Assembly: GCA_002794465.1 (NCBI GenBank)
Contig: MTSL01000107.1
Coordinates: forward strand, 1 to 64,000
Length of the DNA: 64,000 nucleotides
From: Paramicrosporidium saccamoebae
Lineage: Eukaryota > Rozellomycota
Direction: 5' to 3'
The position numbers and the translations under genes are program-made. The notes beneath the pieces were generated by a model. The model had not been told where the DNA came from. It saw nothing but the letters and a program-made list of their open reading frames with translations, and did no database searches. The number at the start of each line of letters is the position of its first letter. Within the stretch, counting starts at the first letter, position 1. Positions 10,241 to 21,335 of this stretch are shown here, in pieces.

Positions 10241-12235
10241 ATGGGGAAGAAAGCCGCTCCCTCGTCTCTGGCTTTCAAGGCTGGTGCAGCCAAGAGGCTG
10301 CAGGCAAAGCCAAACATGTTTGATCTCAAAGTCAACAAGACCAAGTTTCAAGTCTTGAACAAGAACGTTGTCGGATCCAAGGGCAACCCCACCAGGTCCA
10401 AGGCAAAATCCCTACAGGTTCGTCAAAAGACTCTTTTGCCCGAACTCGGCCGACGCGGCCGAACTGGAGAGTTTGTTGACCGGCGGTTTGGAGAGAAAAC
10501 TCCTGGTCTCTCTAGTGAGGAAAAAATGTTGGAACGTTTTAGCCGTGAAAGACTCAAGACGAACAAGAAAAAGTCAGTCTTCAACCTGAATGACGAGGAC
10601 TACTCCCACACCATGACGTTGACTCATCGTGGTCGCAACATTAATGATCTTGATGCATTCGATTCAGAGCCAGAGGGATCAGACTATGACTCGGACGGAG
10701 GTCTTGATAGTCACATTGTCGGAAGTGGTCATTTTGGTGGTCCTGGAATCGACAATGAAAAGCGCACCAAAGCCGAAATCATGCAAGAGGTCATTTCTAA
10801 AAGCAAGATGCACAAATATGAACGCCAAAGAGTCAAGGATGCAAATACCGTACTGTGTGATGACCTTGATGCTGATTTTCATTCCCTCTTGGATGTGCTA
10901 GAACCTCGCGACTCTTTCAGAGAACGGACACTCCCAAAGGACGATGACTACACTGAAGCTGTTAGGACCATGGCTTTTGAAAAACGTAGTAGGCCATCTG
11001 ACCGCACAAAGACTGAGGAAGAAATCTCCCAGGCTAAAAAGGATAGGCACACAAAAGAGTCTGAATCTCTGCGCAAACGAATGCACGGGGATCTTAATGT
11101 TACAGACTCGGAGGATGAGGAAGAGCATGCAGGCTCTGACGCCGACAAGAGCATTCGCCGGGTCATGGATCAGGCCGGACAGCTCTTGGACACTATCATC
11201 CAAGACACCAACCTTGCCTTGGTAACCGAGGCCTACATTAAACTGGTCGACTTGTGCAAAACCAATTCAGTGATCCCCGTGGCACGCGTCTTCCGAGAAC
11301 GTCTGAGTCTCATCACCGAATCTATGAATGCGCAGATTGAAAACTTTGCTGCTCCAAAGATGCCCAGCAAGGATTCGCTTATCCTATTCCATGTTATTGG
11401 GCGCATTTTCAGCACGTCCGATTACCATCACATTGTTGTTACCCCAGCCCAACTACTGATGAGTGCCTATCTGGGCCATGGAAGAATGACTAGGCCGTTC
11501 CATCTTCTTTCGGCTCTCTTCATTATGCAAACCATGCTCAACTATCAAAAAGTGTCAAAGAGGCTTGTCCCGGAACTTTTTGGCTTGTTGGGCCCACTGT
11601 TAACTCTGTGCTTTGGACTAAAGCGCTCTGGATGGAGCCAGTACTCGGAGGATCGCTACATGTCTCGTTCCGTCCATGATTTACTTGGCCAGGAACTGAC
11701 CAGTGTCCCCAGCGCAAGGGCAATCTCATTTGAAGATTTGAACAATGCTGAAGATGGACAACTTTCAAAGGAAATGGTCACATCCTTCCTCCTCCACATA
11801 CTCACAGAGGCTGTGGAGATTTACAAAGATAATGTCGCGGCGCCCGAGCTCTTTATTCCTCTACTACAGACTCTAAAATGCTGCCCGACGACTGCCGCAG
11901 TCGCACAGCCACTATTGGAGGTGATCAAGTCGAAGCAGGAGGCCCGCAAGCCACTACAACTCCAAAAGTCCAAACCGATTGCAATCCCGCAGCTGATCCC
12001 CGATTTGGATGACGGTCCGAGCCGAGAGGAGAGAGAGCAGAACATGCTCAAGCGCCAGTACAAGAGAGAATTGAAGGGCGCCAAGAAGGAGCTGAAGAAG
12101 GACAGTGCCTTCTTGGCCCAACAAAAGCTTCAAATGAGACTAGAGGCAGATCGCAAATACCAAGACCGGCAACGCCAGATCCTTGGATCCATCTCTAACG
12201 AAACTTCCCATGACGCCAAGAGACGTCGTAAATAG
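10241..12235 (+). CDS. NOP14: Nucleolar protein 14, small-subunit processome
   Basis: A 664-residue intronless frame starts at ATG 10241 (MGKKAAPSSLAFK). The first part shows the family's NMFDLKVNKTKFQVL, RSKAKSLQVRQKTLL and EFVDRRFGE segments. A central acidic region includes SDSEDEEE-type runs, and the basic C-terminus ends in DAKRRRK, a likely nuclear signal. Nop14 is needed for 18S rRNA maturation and 40S assembly, where it partners Emg1 and Noc4. The length is shorter than in yeast (about 810) because inter-domain linkers are reduced. An upstream TTG in the same frame is not a credible eukaryotic start. Confidence 0.93.
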   Translation: MGKKAAPSSLAFKAGAAKRLQAKPNMFDLKVNKTKFQVLNKNVVGSKGNPTRSKAKSLQVRQKTLLPELGRRGRTGEFVDRRFGEKTPGLSSEEKMLERFSRERLKTNKKKSVFNLNDEDYSHTMTLTHRGRNINDLDAFDSEPEGSDYDSDGGLDSHIVGSGHFGGPGIDNEKRTKAEIMQEVISKSKMHKYERQRVKDANTVLCDDLDADFHSLLDVLEPRDSFRERTLPKDDDYTEAVRTMAFEKRSRPSDRTKTEEEISQAKKDRHTKESESLRKRMHGDLNVTDSEDEEEHAGSDADKSIRRVMDQAGQLLDTIIQDTNLALVTEAYIKLVDLCKTNSVIPVARVFRERLSLITESMNAQIENFAAPKMPSKDSLILFHVIGRIFSTSDYHHIVVTPAQLLMSAYLGHGRMTRPFHLLSALFIMQTMLNYQKVSKRLVPELFGLLGPLLTLCFGLKRSGWSQYSEDRYMSRSVHDLLGQELTSVPSARAISFEDLNNAEDGQLSKEMVTSFLLHILTEAVEIYKDNVAAPELFIPLLQTLKCCPTTAAVAQPLLEVIKSKQEARKPLQLQKSKPIAIPQLIPDLDDGPSREEREQNMLKRQYKRELKGAKKELKKDSAFLAQQKLQMRLEADRKYQDRQRQILGSISNETSHDAKRRRK

Positions 12236-12283
12236 CGTCATAAATAAACGATGACATGGCACACTTTATTTCGAAACTTGTAT

Positions 12284-12694
12284 TTAGATGGTCGACGGGA
12301 ACATCATCTAAAGGATCAGCCAAATATAATAATAATAGGTTACCACACGAAGAGACGCACCAAAGGTACGGGGAGGCAGGGCAACGGTAAACTTGGCACG
12401 GACGACGCCAGAGTTTCCATGGACGCGGGTAACCTTGCCCCAAATCTTGCGAGTCTTGCTTCCGTCCTTATCAGCCTTCTGTCCGCGGTAGACAAAGGCG
12501 ATACGCTTTCCGAGGTACCAACGGGCCTCCTCGGCGCTGCTCACATTCTCCAGCTGGACCAGTGAGGTCTTGGTGTGCTGGGTGTGCTTGGCACGCTGGT
12601 ATCCGAGATGGCGACCCTTAACGTAGAGACTATATACGAGTTAGAATGGATGGATAAGGGGTATATGGTACCGAACTTGCTTGTCAGCAGTCAT
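12284..12694 (-). CDS. RPL33: Large-subunit ribosomal protein eL33 (L35A)
   Basis: Three exons (12694-12672, 12629-12344, 12307-12284) are separated by 42-nt and 36-nt introns. Splicing gives 110 residues. The fit is end to end: MTADKQVRLYVKGRHLGYQR, FYLGKR-like WYLGKRIAFVYR, IWGKVTRVHGNSGVVRAKF and the terminal MMFPSTI. The first exon is only 23 nt and the last 24 nt. eL33 is a 60S ribosomal surface protein near the tRNA exit site. Without splicing the frame ends in a spurious YYYYIWLIL tail. Confidence 0.95.
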
Positions 12695-12818
12695 TAGGAG
12701 GACACCCCGGCTAGTGGGTGGTAGTTGATGGTTAGTGGTTGGTCAGATTTCCTGTTATAGAAGTTGTCTGAATGCAGACTCGGGATTTTAGCTCAGGAGC
12801 CTATAGCGCCGCATTAAT

Positions 12819-13070
12819 ATGCAGGACGACTGGAGTGTAGTCGGAACCGAATCCGCCCAAGAGACTGCTGCGAGTCGTGATGGCACTGATGTTTTGGAGG
12901 ACATGCTGAATGATTTTCGCGAGTTTCTCGATACAAAGGTTCGACCTCTGGACCTACCGGTTCGGCAAGGCCTAGTACAGGCAATCGACCGTCTGGAGCT
13001 TGTTCTTGAGCATGGAAAATGCATTCTGGAAGGCATGAAGAAGCGTCTTATTCCCGACCAACACGAGTAG
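12819..13070 (+). CDS. Small hypothetical acidic protein
   Basis: An 83-residue frame from ATG 12819 begins MQDDWSVVGTE and is mostly helical in character (VLEDMLNDFREFL, GLVQAIDRLELVLEHG). It is divergent from eL33 with 124 bp between starts. No family is recognised, no signal peptide or membrane segment is seen, and the composition is protein-like. The call rests on composition and position only. Confidence 0.45.
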   Translation: MQDDWSVVGTESAQETAASRDGTDVLEDMLNDFREFLDTKVRPLDLPVRQGLVQAIDRLELVLEHGKCILEGMKKRLIPDQHE

Positions 13071-13415
13071 TTCTCTATAAACATGACGGTATATCGTGCC
13101 ATGGGCCTATATATAATGAATCAAAAATGTCGTGCCGTGGACTTTTATATGACAGATTAAATTCTCCAATCTTTGCCGCTGTTGTGTGGTGCGAGTATGA
13201 CGTGTCGTTATGAATTGTTTATTACCAACCAGTGTACCATTTTATGAATTTGCCGAAATATCCAAACATTGTAGAGTCAATATTCCCATTCCTCGCCTCT
13301 GAAACTCTTTTCCATATCCAGTCAAATATTCAACACTCAGCACCCAACAAACCCAATACACCCAACACCCAACAAACCCAATACACTCAACACATCCAGC
13401 ACCATAAATCTCGGA
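13071..13415. repeat. Intergenic region with ACCCAACAAACCCAATACA repeats
   Basis: This 345-bp gap lies between a rightward gene and the 3' end of a leftward gene. At about 13340-13400 a 19-20 bp unit (CCCAACAAACCCAATACAC) is repeated imperfectly about three times. Nothing else is seen. Confidence 0.55.
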
Positions 13416-16250
13416 TCACACATGTGCTAGCTTTTGGGCTTGTAGTGTAGTCTGTTCTTGATACCACTGGTTGATGCGTCTTTGGCCGTCTATCACGGCT
13501 TCCCTCCATCTGGGTTGGTCACAAATGCTATATCGGGTGGCGGATGCCCCATTTCGAATCGTGGACCCCGCATGACACTTTGTTGCCTCGGGTCCATAGA
13601 CGCTGGTAATCCAGTTGTCCGAGTACCAGTCCTTGATCTCAAGGGGAAAGTACCAGTGGAATATTTCATGATGCTTCCTTGATACAAAACTTTGCGTAAG
13701 CAAACGACACTGCCACAGCCGGTCGTTGGGTCCCACAACACCGAAATCATCATTATCGCGAAGTGTCTTTACAAACGTTGTAGTCCATCCGGGACTCTCA
13801 ACCGTTACATCATCATTGACCTGATAAAAGTAGTCATTTCCATCATGTACAGCATCGATAAACAGAATATTCCATAAGAGGGTTATGCATTTTGCCGTCG
13901 GCAACAGGTGATACTTGATTAGGACGGATTCTTTATGCGGTCCAAGCACTACATCGATGGCCTTTTGCATCTCGATCCGGTTCATGTCCAAGAGGGGATC
14001 GTCCCGGTCGTAGCCAATGTAGATGGAGTATTGAAACTTGCTCCACTCGTCCATCTTAATACTAGACACCATTGATCGCAAAAAGTTGTTTACAAGGTGC
14101 GCCGTGGCAGGAGTGTCCTCCTTCTTGTTCTTGCTTGGTATGAGAAAGGCTATCTTTGTTTTTTGACAAGCACGGATAATTGCCTCATCTACTGCTCCCC
14201 TTGCCCAGCTGGAAACATGGCCGCCAGCAAATGCCACAGGATTGTACATAATCTCGGGTCTGATGGTGAGATGGCAATATTGCTGACTACGCTTTGCATG
14301 ATCGTCCGGTTTGGGAAGTAGACTTTTCATTGAGAATACTTTGGCTGCATCCTGCACAGTGCCAATCATGTCATAGTCCACAGGCTTGTTTTGAGAATCT
14401 TTGCCGTGACACGGCAGCCCTTTGACGCGACGTAACCTCTCCGAGTGAACGCGGGAGAATACCTTGCGATCATATCCTTCGACTACCAACGAAGGGAGCT
14501 GATTATCAATAGACAGCCGGGCAAGAATTAGGCCGTCCTTCATTAATATCCTCCTCATATCTTCCAGAATCCCCGTGTCTGGAATGACCGTCTTGGGGCT
14601 AATCCACAAGGCGCTGCCAAAGCGATCTGTAAAAATCTCCAAGACTGAGAGCCGAATATCTACATTGTCCAAACTAATCTTGGTATCCAAATCCATGCCA
14701 AATAAGAGAGCCTCAAGCTCATAATAGTCAACATGCCGCCACAGTTTGATCATTTCGATATTCCCGCTATCAAGGTTCGATCCAATCACTAGGATGAGGG
14801 GCGGCGGTTCCATCGGAGTGACAGAAATTGCGCCGTGAATGGAACCAACAATCTCACGCAGTAACCAAATGTCTTCAGTACTACTGATTGCAGTGATAAT
14901 TACAAGCGGGGGTGGCTTCAAAGTGCCTCCACGGACCAGCGCCTGCAGCCAGTTGGCAGTCTTTGTCAAGTCTCCAATTGATCCCAAACGATAAAAATGA
15001 TGACACCCGTCTTGAACGGCACTCATGCTGGAAATGTCCTCAACCCTCCCCGAAACACTAATACCCTCCTTTTTGGAAGTTTTAATGTAAATATCCGTGG
15101 CCAGCTTTTTCGCTCGAAGCAGCGTCTTGAGCACGTCCGACTCATTTCCAGAATAGTCTGCAACATACAATATGATTAGATAATTGCCATGCTCCTGTCG
15201 ACTGAGCGACTCTAAGAGAATTTCAAGCCGATCCTGCACAAAGGCCGCATACTTTTCTTCTGGACCAATGTCAAGACTGAGACCAATGCGCAGCTTTTGG
15301 GAATTTGCAACTGAATCTCGGTCTTCCGGTTCCAGATACTCAAACAAGTCCGACAACAGCGGGTTTGCAACTGGATAGTTGGCTGTCCGTCCCGAGGTGG
15401 TAGGAAGCAATCGCGCCTGCACTCGAGGGTCCACCTTTTGAAGCCCAACCGATCCCCTCTTCATGATCGCCTGACTGAGCGGCTTCTGAATCTTGGTTTC
15501 TGATGCACAAAATATGCCTCTTCTGCAGTCTAAATGGGGTTTAACTCTTTCAAGAAATCCGGATCGCGTGTACGCCAGCAACGGAAAAATGTGCTCGGCA
15601 GAAACGGGATTCATTTTTGTCGACCGCCCCGTATAGTCGGGTCCGGGCACAATGACCTCGCCCGTCTTTGCAATAGTTTTTAACACTTCCGGAAGAGTAT
15701 TCTTCTCAATCGCATAGCCAACATCCACGTAGACTACCACAGGAAATTCCACCAAGAGATATTCCAAAATGTTTGGCAATGCCCAAGTGGCCTTGGCGGA
15801 CAGCTCTTTCATTCCTGCAGGCAAATTGACCAAAGCTTCAATTTCCAGAGGCTTCACCAGTCGCAGTAGCTTTAATGCCGCTATGGTTTGAGCATCCAGC
15901 GAGCCAAAATAGCCGACATAAATAAATGCAGGTTCCATCTTCCGAATAATATGACTTTGGAGGGACTAGGCAATGGTTAGGGCTGCAACAAATGGTACTT
16001 GGACTAAAGCTTCTAGACGCGACCATGCTGAAGCATCTGACAATATTGTCACATAGGCATTCCCACGAGTCCGGTTCGAATCGGTCGGGATGAACAGCTT
16101 CTCCCTGCCATCTCTAAACTCTGCTGGCAGGCCAAATTTCAGTTTCGCTGGACTTTTAGTGACAATAGTCCGCCACGCCACAACCGCGACGAAAATGACA
16201 ATGGCTCCGATGAAAACTTTCAGGCCCCGACGGGGAACATTTAGGGCCAT
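13416..16250 (-). CDS. Large type II membrane glycosyltransferase with internal duplication (paralogue 1)
   Basis: Exon 1 (16250-15999) and exon 2 (15965-13416), joined over a 33-nt intron, give 933 residues. A membrane anchor (about residues 11-29, FIGAIVIFVAVVAW) follows a short basic N-terminus, so the catalytic part would face the ER or Golgi lumen. The C-terminal ~260 residues carry FYQVNDDV (about 796-804), an acidic metal-binding-type motif. They also hold GVVGPND and EIFHWYFPLEIKDW, shared with the genes at 16379 and 28227. The domain preceding the C-terminal part (about 435-530, LREIVGSIHG) is also present in diverged form near the N-terminus, indicating internal duplication. The donor and acceptor sugars and the CAZy family are unknown to me. 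Confidence 0.72.
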
Positions 16251-16378
16251 CTCGCGTCGGGATAAACAACCCACCAATTAACTTGGTGTCAGTTCTCCAT
16301 ATAGAAATGGCCATATTACCATTTTGGGACGCATTGTTGCATTGTAAGGAAGGTAGTGCTCCGTGAGCCAGGACAAAC

Positions 16379-18622
16379 ATGCGACGTGGATCTTATTCAG
16401 GCATACTCATTTTCGCAGTTGCGTGCTTTGCGGCGACAATGGTGATCATTGCCCTTTGGCCCAGCTCTGCAAAGAGTCAAGCTGGCACAAAGCCGATCGG
16501 AAAGGCGCCTACTCTTGAAGAATTGCTGCTGAGCAGCAGAATGCAAGACGAGGAATGCCAGCAGAACATGGATCATATTAATGAACCATCTGAAGGGACA
16601 GTGGAGCAGCAAGCCGAGTTCTTAAAGCGCTTTGAAAAGTCGGCCCGAGAGATGAAACCAAGCGACCCGGGGGGCAGTAATCATGCAGCAAATAGTGTCG
16701 ATCTTGTAGCAAGCGGCTTTGATTTTGTGGCAAACAATGTTGCAGTGGGTAGCACAGCGGGTAATAATGTCGATCCAAGCCCAAATGTTGTCAAAACACC
16801 TCCAAGAAATCTCACATTGAGCAATTCACATGCGGCCAGTCCCCCTTCAAGCAATCCATACCCAAACAACACAAATCCAAGCACCTCGCGTCCAAATGAA
16901 CAACTCGGCAAAGAAATACCAGGCCTCATGGAAGAATACTATGACGGGACAGCGGGACCACGTTTTCCCCACGCCAGAAATCCTACTGAATTTGAAGATC
17001 TGGTCATCTTTACCATCATCCCGTCAATTGAAAATCGGGCATCTTTGGTCCTCCTTAGAGACTTTGTCGGGGTACCATTCTCCCATGGCCTTTTCTTACT
17101 GTAGGGACTACATCAGCTCAGACAAGGAAGACACCACACTCCAACGATTGAAATTTTCACTCCCACCTTGCTTAGCAACATCCCCGACGATATTCTAGAG
17201 GAATTGAGTTGGTGGAATGGGGTTCAGCTGAAGAACATCCACAATTATCTCGGATTGCCCGTCAGCAACGAGACCATCCTGACGTCAAATGAACAACATA
17301 TTCGGCTAGCTTTGCACAGTCGGCTCGTCAAAGAGCATGGTCATTCATTCTGGATCAAATTCGGCTACGTAGTGGAGCCGGAACGAATCGGAATCTATCG
17401 CGCTGAACAGAGCGGATCTGCGGCAAACATTCTCGAAGCACATGCGCGTGGACGCAATGAGGTGATGAAGATGGCCAAAGTCCTCAAGGTTCACGGCTAC
17501 GTCCTGGGTCAGCAAAGCGATCCAGTGCAATACTCTACTGGCAAGGCAGTTGTAGACCGAAAGAAAGCCGAGGAGCAATCTCTTGTGGCAGGGATCTATG
17601 CCCCAAAGAGTCTTGTAGTCGAGGGGTATTCGTTGGAAAAGGGCCTCAAATACATTGACGAGCAACTAAAATGTCTCATCACTCCGAACCAATGTTCCAG
17701 CCCAAACATGGAATACATTTATGACGCATCCGTGTACAGCGTCTTTCCAAGCGATCCCAACTCACACGCGGGATGCATTGTCGACGTCCGAGAAGAGGCC
17801 ATCACCAGTACAATTCTTGTCAACGAGGTTGCGTCAACTCTGGCCAACAATGCAACAAAGGCCATTGTTGCCAAGAACGGGAAAAAGGTTGCAGTAGCCT
17901 TCCCAACCACCTCCAAAGGAATGAAAAAGGGTGAAGATCCAGTGTTCCTCAGAGTTCTGTTGCCTTCCCTAATAAGTTCAGTCACTCTAGAAGAATTCTC
18001 GTCCACAATGTTTACCGTGTACATTGGATTCGACCATGGCGATCCAGTGTTTGAGAATCCCACTCTCCGAAGCAAATACTTGCAGAAGGCTGTAGAGATT
18101 ATTGGCAACAATCCAGTGCAGGTCAAGATGCTGCAGCTCCCCAATGCCAAACGGGTGGCTCTTTTGTGGAATCTGCTCTATTTGCATGCCCTCCGCGAGG
18201 GCGCCGAATACTTTTACCAGCTCAATGATGATCTCCATCTTGAGACTACGGGCTGGCTGACCTACTTTACATCCACCCTAGATGCACATGGCGGGTTTGG
18301 TGTAGTGGGTCCTGCTGACTACCACAACGGGCTCAACTGCGCCATCCTAACTCAGTCCATGGTCACGCCAGTTCACTATGAGATTTTCGGGATGCTCTAC
18401 CCTGTGGAACTTAAAGACTGGAAGAGCGATCGCTGGCTCACCTATGTGTATCAGCCAAACGACACTCACTGCAGACAGGACATTATTGCAAATAACGGCG
18501 GAGCACCAACACGCTACCAGTACTGCGAGTTCCTCAGCTATGTCATCTACGTGGATGCTGGAAAACGTCGAATTGCCGAATGGAAGGCGAAAAAATTGGC
18601 ACGGGAAAAGTCGGCATTGTGA
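16379..18622 (+). CDS. Type II membrane glycosyltransferase (paralogue 2)
   Basis: Exons 16379-17071 and 17105-18622, with a 33-nt intron, give 736 residues. Splicing creates LLRDFVGGLHQLR, which matches LRDLVGSIHRWR in the intronless paralogue at 28227. The layout is a short cytosolic tail, a membrane helix (about 8-29), a low-complexity Asn/Pro/Ser stem (about 85-190), an N-terminal domain and a C-terminal domain. The last contains FYQLNDDL (about 600-608), GVVGPADY and EIFGMLYPVELKDW. It lies head to head with paralogue 1, 128 bp apart. The intron position is the same in both, supporting duplication by inversion. Substrate unknown. Confidence 0.72.
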
Positions 18623-18722
18623 GGCAGAAAGGGCATTGGAATTTCTAAACGAAAAGCCGACGCTGTAATCACTAAAATGAATCGGTATGCCAACTCTCAT
18701 GACACTATAAATTTATAATAAA

Positions 18723-19676
18723 CTAAATACGACTGATCTTTAGCGAATGGCGTTGCCTGGACTGATCCGTCTTTGCGCGTCGCTTCTTGAAATTAAAGTG
18801 TCCCGAGATGGGTGTATAGGTGACAGGCAGATTGGCATCATTTGGGAGCGTCAGCACCACATACGGAGTTCCATGGCGATCAACCCTTTGAATGTCATAG
18901 TCGCGAGTGTACACAAAGACGTCGTCTCCATCGGCAGCGGGCAGATAGTACCACACAAAGGCGTCATTTGGATCAGTAGCATTGCTCATTGCCTTTACCA
19001 GTGCCCTCTGGTCGCCCTCTTGGGAAATGGGCACTCCATCCACAGTGGCCACGTTTGGATCAGCATCAAAGGTGCATTGTGCAAAGGTCTCGGGTTCTCC
19101 CTCGCCTGGAAATATTGGCGTCATGGAAACCGCCGTGGCATTGGGGTTGTTCGGGTGGCAGAGGTTAGCCAACTGTGGGGTACACACAAAGGACCGTTCG
19201 ATGGCCTGGATGACGTCTTCCTTATTCTCCAACTTCATTTGACTCTGTAACGGCGCCATATTCGTCAGCGATGGAGAGTTTTTCAGTCCCTTTGTTTCTG
19301 CCGACAAGTACTCTGTCCTGCGCAGCCAAGTCACCTCTGTTCTTTGGCCCTTTGTCGTCCCCTCCTTCCCATCGAGTGGCTTCACCAGTGCCTCATCCTC
19401 GGCCGCGAGATACTCATTCATTTGTGGCTTGAACTTTTCCAAATCGACAAAATCAAAAAGTGACGTATTCAAAATATCTACGGGTGCCTCGTGGCGGTAC
19501 TCTTGCTCAATGCTGGAGACCCGAAACGGGATGAATTGGCTCAGGTCGGGTGTGTTTATTGCTAAACGAGAGGCGACCGTAGGTTCAGGCAAACTGTTCT
19601 TGAACTTGACATGACATAGGAATTCTGGAACCTTTTTGAGTGTTCGTCCACGACCCATGACTGCGTCCCTGGACAT
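18723..19676 (-). CDS. PAF1: RNA polymerase II-associated factor PAF1
   Basis: A 317-residue single-exon frame starts with ATG at 19676. The N-terminus has the family's KKVPEFLCHVKFKNSLPEP and then SQFIPFRVSSIEQEYRHE. The middle carries WLRRTEYLSAE and the C-terminus ends in a basic tail (FNFKKRRAKT). Paf1 scaffolds the PAF complex, which travels with polymerase II and supports histone H2B ubiquitination and elongation. The protein is shorter than yeast Paf1 (445), mainly because the acidic C-terminal tail is absent. Confidence 0.9.
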   Translation of the reverse strand: MSRDAVMGRGRTLKKVPEFLCHVKFKNSLPEPTVASRLAINTPDLSQFIPFRVSSIEQEYRHEAPVDILNTSLFDFVDLEKFKPQMNEYLAAEDEALVKPLDGKEGTTKGQRTEVTWLRRTEYLSAETKGLKNSPSLTNMAPLQSQMKLENKEDVIQAIERSFVCTPQLANLCHPNNPNATAVSMTPIFPGEGEPETFAQCTFDADPNVATVDGVPISQEGDQRALVKAMSNATDPNDAFVWYYLPAADGDDVFVYTRDYDIQRVDRHGTPYVVLTLPNDANLPVTYTPISGHFNFKKRRAKTDQSRQRHSLKISRI

Positions 19677-20237
19677 TAGTGTTTTATGTGGTGTATGTGG
19701 TGCATAGGGTGCATGTGATGCATATGGTGTGTGTGGTGCTGTAATGTATATTACGGTATACTTATGAGCTAATTAACACTGTCATCTCCAACTCGTATGA
19801 AACTTTCGTCGGCCGCCTCACTATCTGGCTCTTATTATTCGACTTTTATTATCTAATTTTTACAATCCAACTCCTACTATCACCATTAAACTCTTACGAC
19901 CCACCCCCATTATTATTCAATGGCGCAAAAGTTGTTTGCCCTACTCTGCCAACATTTGTTCTGAATGACTGTGCCCATATGCACCCTTCCACCACACAGG
20001 GCGGAACGTTTTCGCTGCTGTGTTTCCACCCTCGCGCAGTACCGTCCTCATTGACCCAACCTCGCTAGCAACCGTTCCCAGCCGCTAGCAATGTTGACCC
20101 CGTGTCTGGCGGGTGCAGGCATTGTGCCGATTCAGAACCAGTGGTTCACAGAGACGAACTGTCCAACTAAAGAGTACCAGGGATTTTTACTTTATTAATT
20201 ACCCAATTATTTGCCATGTCGTTTTTGTGGGATTGTT
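19677..20237. other. Intergenic region with GTGGTGCAT minisatellite
   Basis: Immediately upstream of PAF1 (about 19680-19742) a 9-10 bp unit (ATGTGGTGC and variants) is repeated six or seven times. The rest to 20237 is pyrimidine-rich and then GC-richer (20000-20170), with two GCTAGCAA units (20066, 20090). I looked for a tRNA or other polymerase III gene in the GC-rich part and found no convincing A-box and B-box pair. Confidence 0.5.
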
Positions 20238-21293
20238 TTACGGCACAATCTCGGCTACAATTTGTTTGCATTCGACTACTTTGGCCATTGCGGCATCAAA
20301 TATTCGGTCGTATTTTTCCACCACTACCTCCAACGCTTTTATTTCCTCCTGGACCTGGATTGCAGTCTCGTCAGTATCCAATGCAGACATCTTTTCGTCC
20401 ATCATAATCGTTTTAATATCACTCTGATACTGGGATTCCCGGGTGTGGACGTTCTCCAGCTTCATCATTCCATAGTCTCCCCCCAAATCATCCAGCGCTC
20501 CAGAACCGTGCAAATTCAGAGTCTCCAATTCGCGGTCCAGTAATCTGCGTGAAAAGTCCTGGTTCTGCAGCTCTTGCTCAAGCTTCTGTCGAGCATACTC
20601 TAGACGGCTAATGGTGTCTGACTTGGATTCGAGCATCGTTTCGAGCCTTGCAACCTTTTCGCTGCGCTCTGGAGAGATCATTGTGCGCATCGTGTCCTCG
20701 TCCTCTAGGATGGTGGCAGCACATTCGTCGTGTATCGACATTGTCTCCTCGATATCTTTGAGAACGGCGAGCTCATCTGATTCCGCACGATGCATCATCC
20801 CATTCGTTCCAGCTCGGCGATTCTGTTCGTGCAATATGCGTCGAACCAACAGGCTTGCAAGATTGAACTTGTCCGCATCGTTTGCGAGGTGACTGCGCAG
20901 CAATATAGAGCTTGCCATTTGCAACTTTTCGTTGAGATCGTAATCCTGTACTTCTGGAATAGTCCATGCTGCTGACTCTTCATGATGCATGGTCTCGAGA
21001 TTTGACAAGTGCCCCATCCTTGTCATACGTCTTTTCACAATTGTTTCTTTGTGGAGTTGGAAGCTTAGACCAGAACGGCCCGTCGATTTCACCTGACCTT
21101 GGGCCTCAAGTCTGCGAAGTGCCGCCAAAAGTCGTTTTTTCCAATTGGCGGGGAATGTATATTTTCCAACAAACTGCTTTGACACCAGGTTAACCAGAGA
21201 CAAGTAATGCATGGTCGAACATTGCGAACTTTTCATGAGTCGAGTGGCAATTGCCGCATAGGCTGGGTGGTGCGAGTGTCTGTTGCTCGTCAT
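20238..21293 (-). CDS. H15-like winged-helix plus coiled-coil protein A
   Basis: 351 residues from ATG 21293. Residues ~8-85 look like a linker-histone (H15) type winged helix: HPAYAAIATRLM at the first helix, NWKKRLLAALRRLEAQGQV at helix 3 and the wing, then GRSGLSFQL. The rest is strongly heptad-like and charged (for example KVARLETMLESKSDTISRLE), predicting a long coiled coil. A tandem paralogue follows 42 bp downstream in genome coordinates. A chromatin or kinetochore role is possible; no named family is certain. Confidence 0.6.
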   Translation of the reverse strand: MTSNRHSHHPAYAAIATRLMKSSQCSTMHYLSLVNLVSKQFVGKYTFPANWKKRLLAALRRLEAQGQVKSTGRSGLSFQLHKETIVKRRMTRMGHLSNLETMHHEESAAWTIPEVQDYDLNEKLQMASSILLRSHLANDADKFNLASLLVRRILHEQNRRAGTNGMMHRAESDELAVLKDIEETMSIHDECAATILEDEDTMRTMISPERSEKVARLETMLESKSDTISRLEYARQKLEQELQNQDFSRRLLDRELETLNLHGSGALDDLGGDYGMMKLENVHTRESQYQSDIKTIMMDEKMSALDTDETAIQVQEEIKALEVVVEKYDRIFDAAMAKVVECKQIVAEIVP

Positions 21294-21335
21294 AGACCGC
21301 TGGCAGTTTTAGCTTTATTGATGAGCTTATTTAAG

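Noticed and set aside
16068-16082. GGTTCGAATC, a tRNA B-box-like sequence
   Set aside because: It lies inside exon 1 of the glycosyltransferase gene and has no A-box or tRNA-like fold around it.
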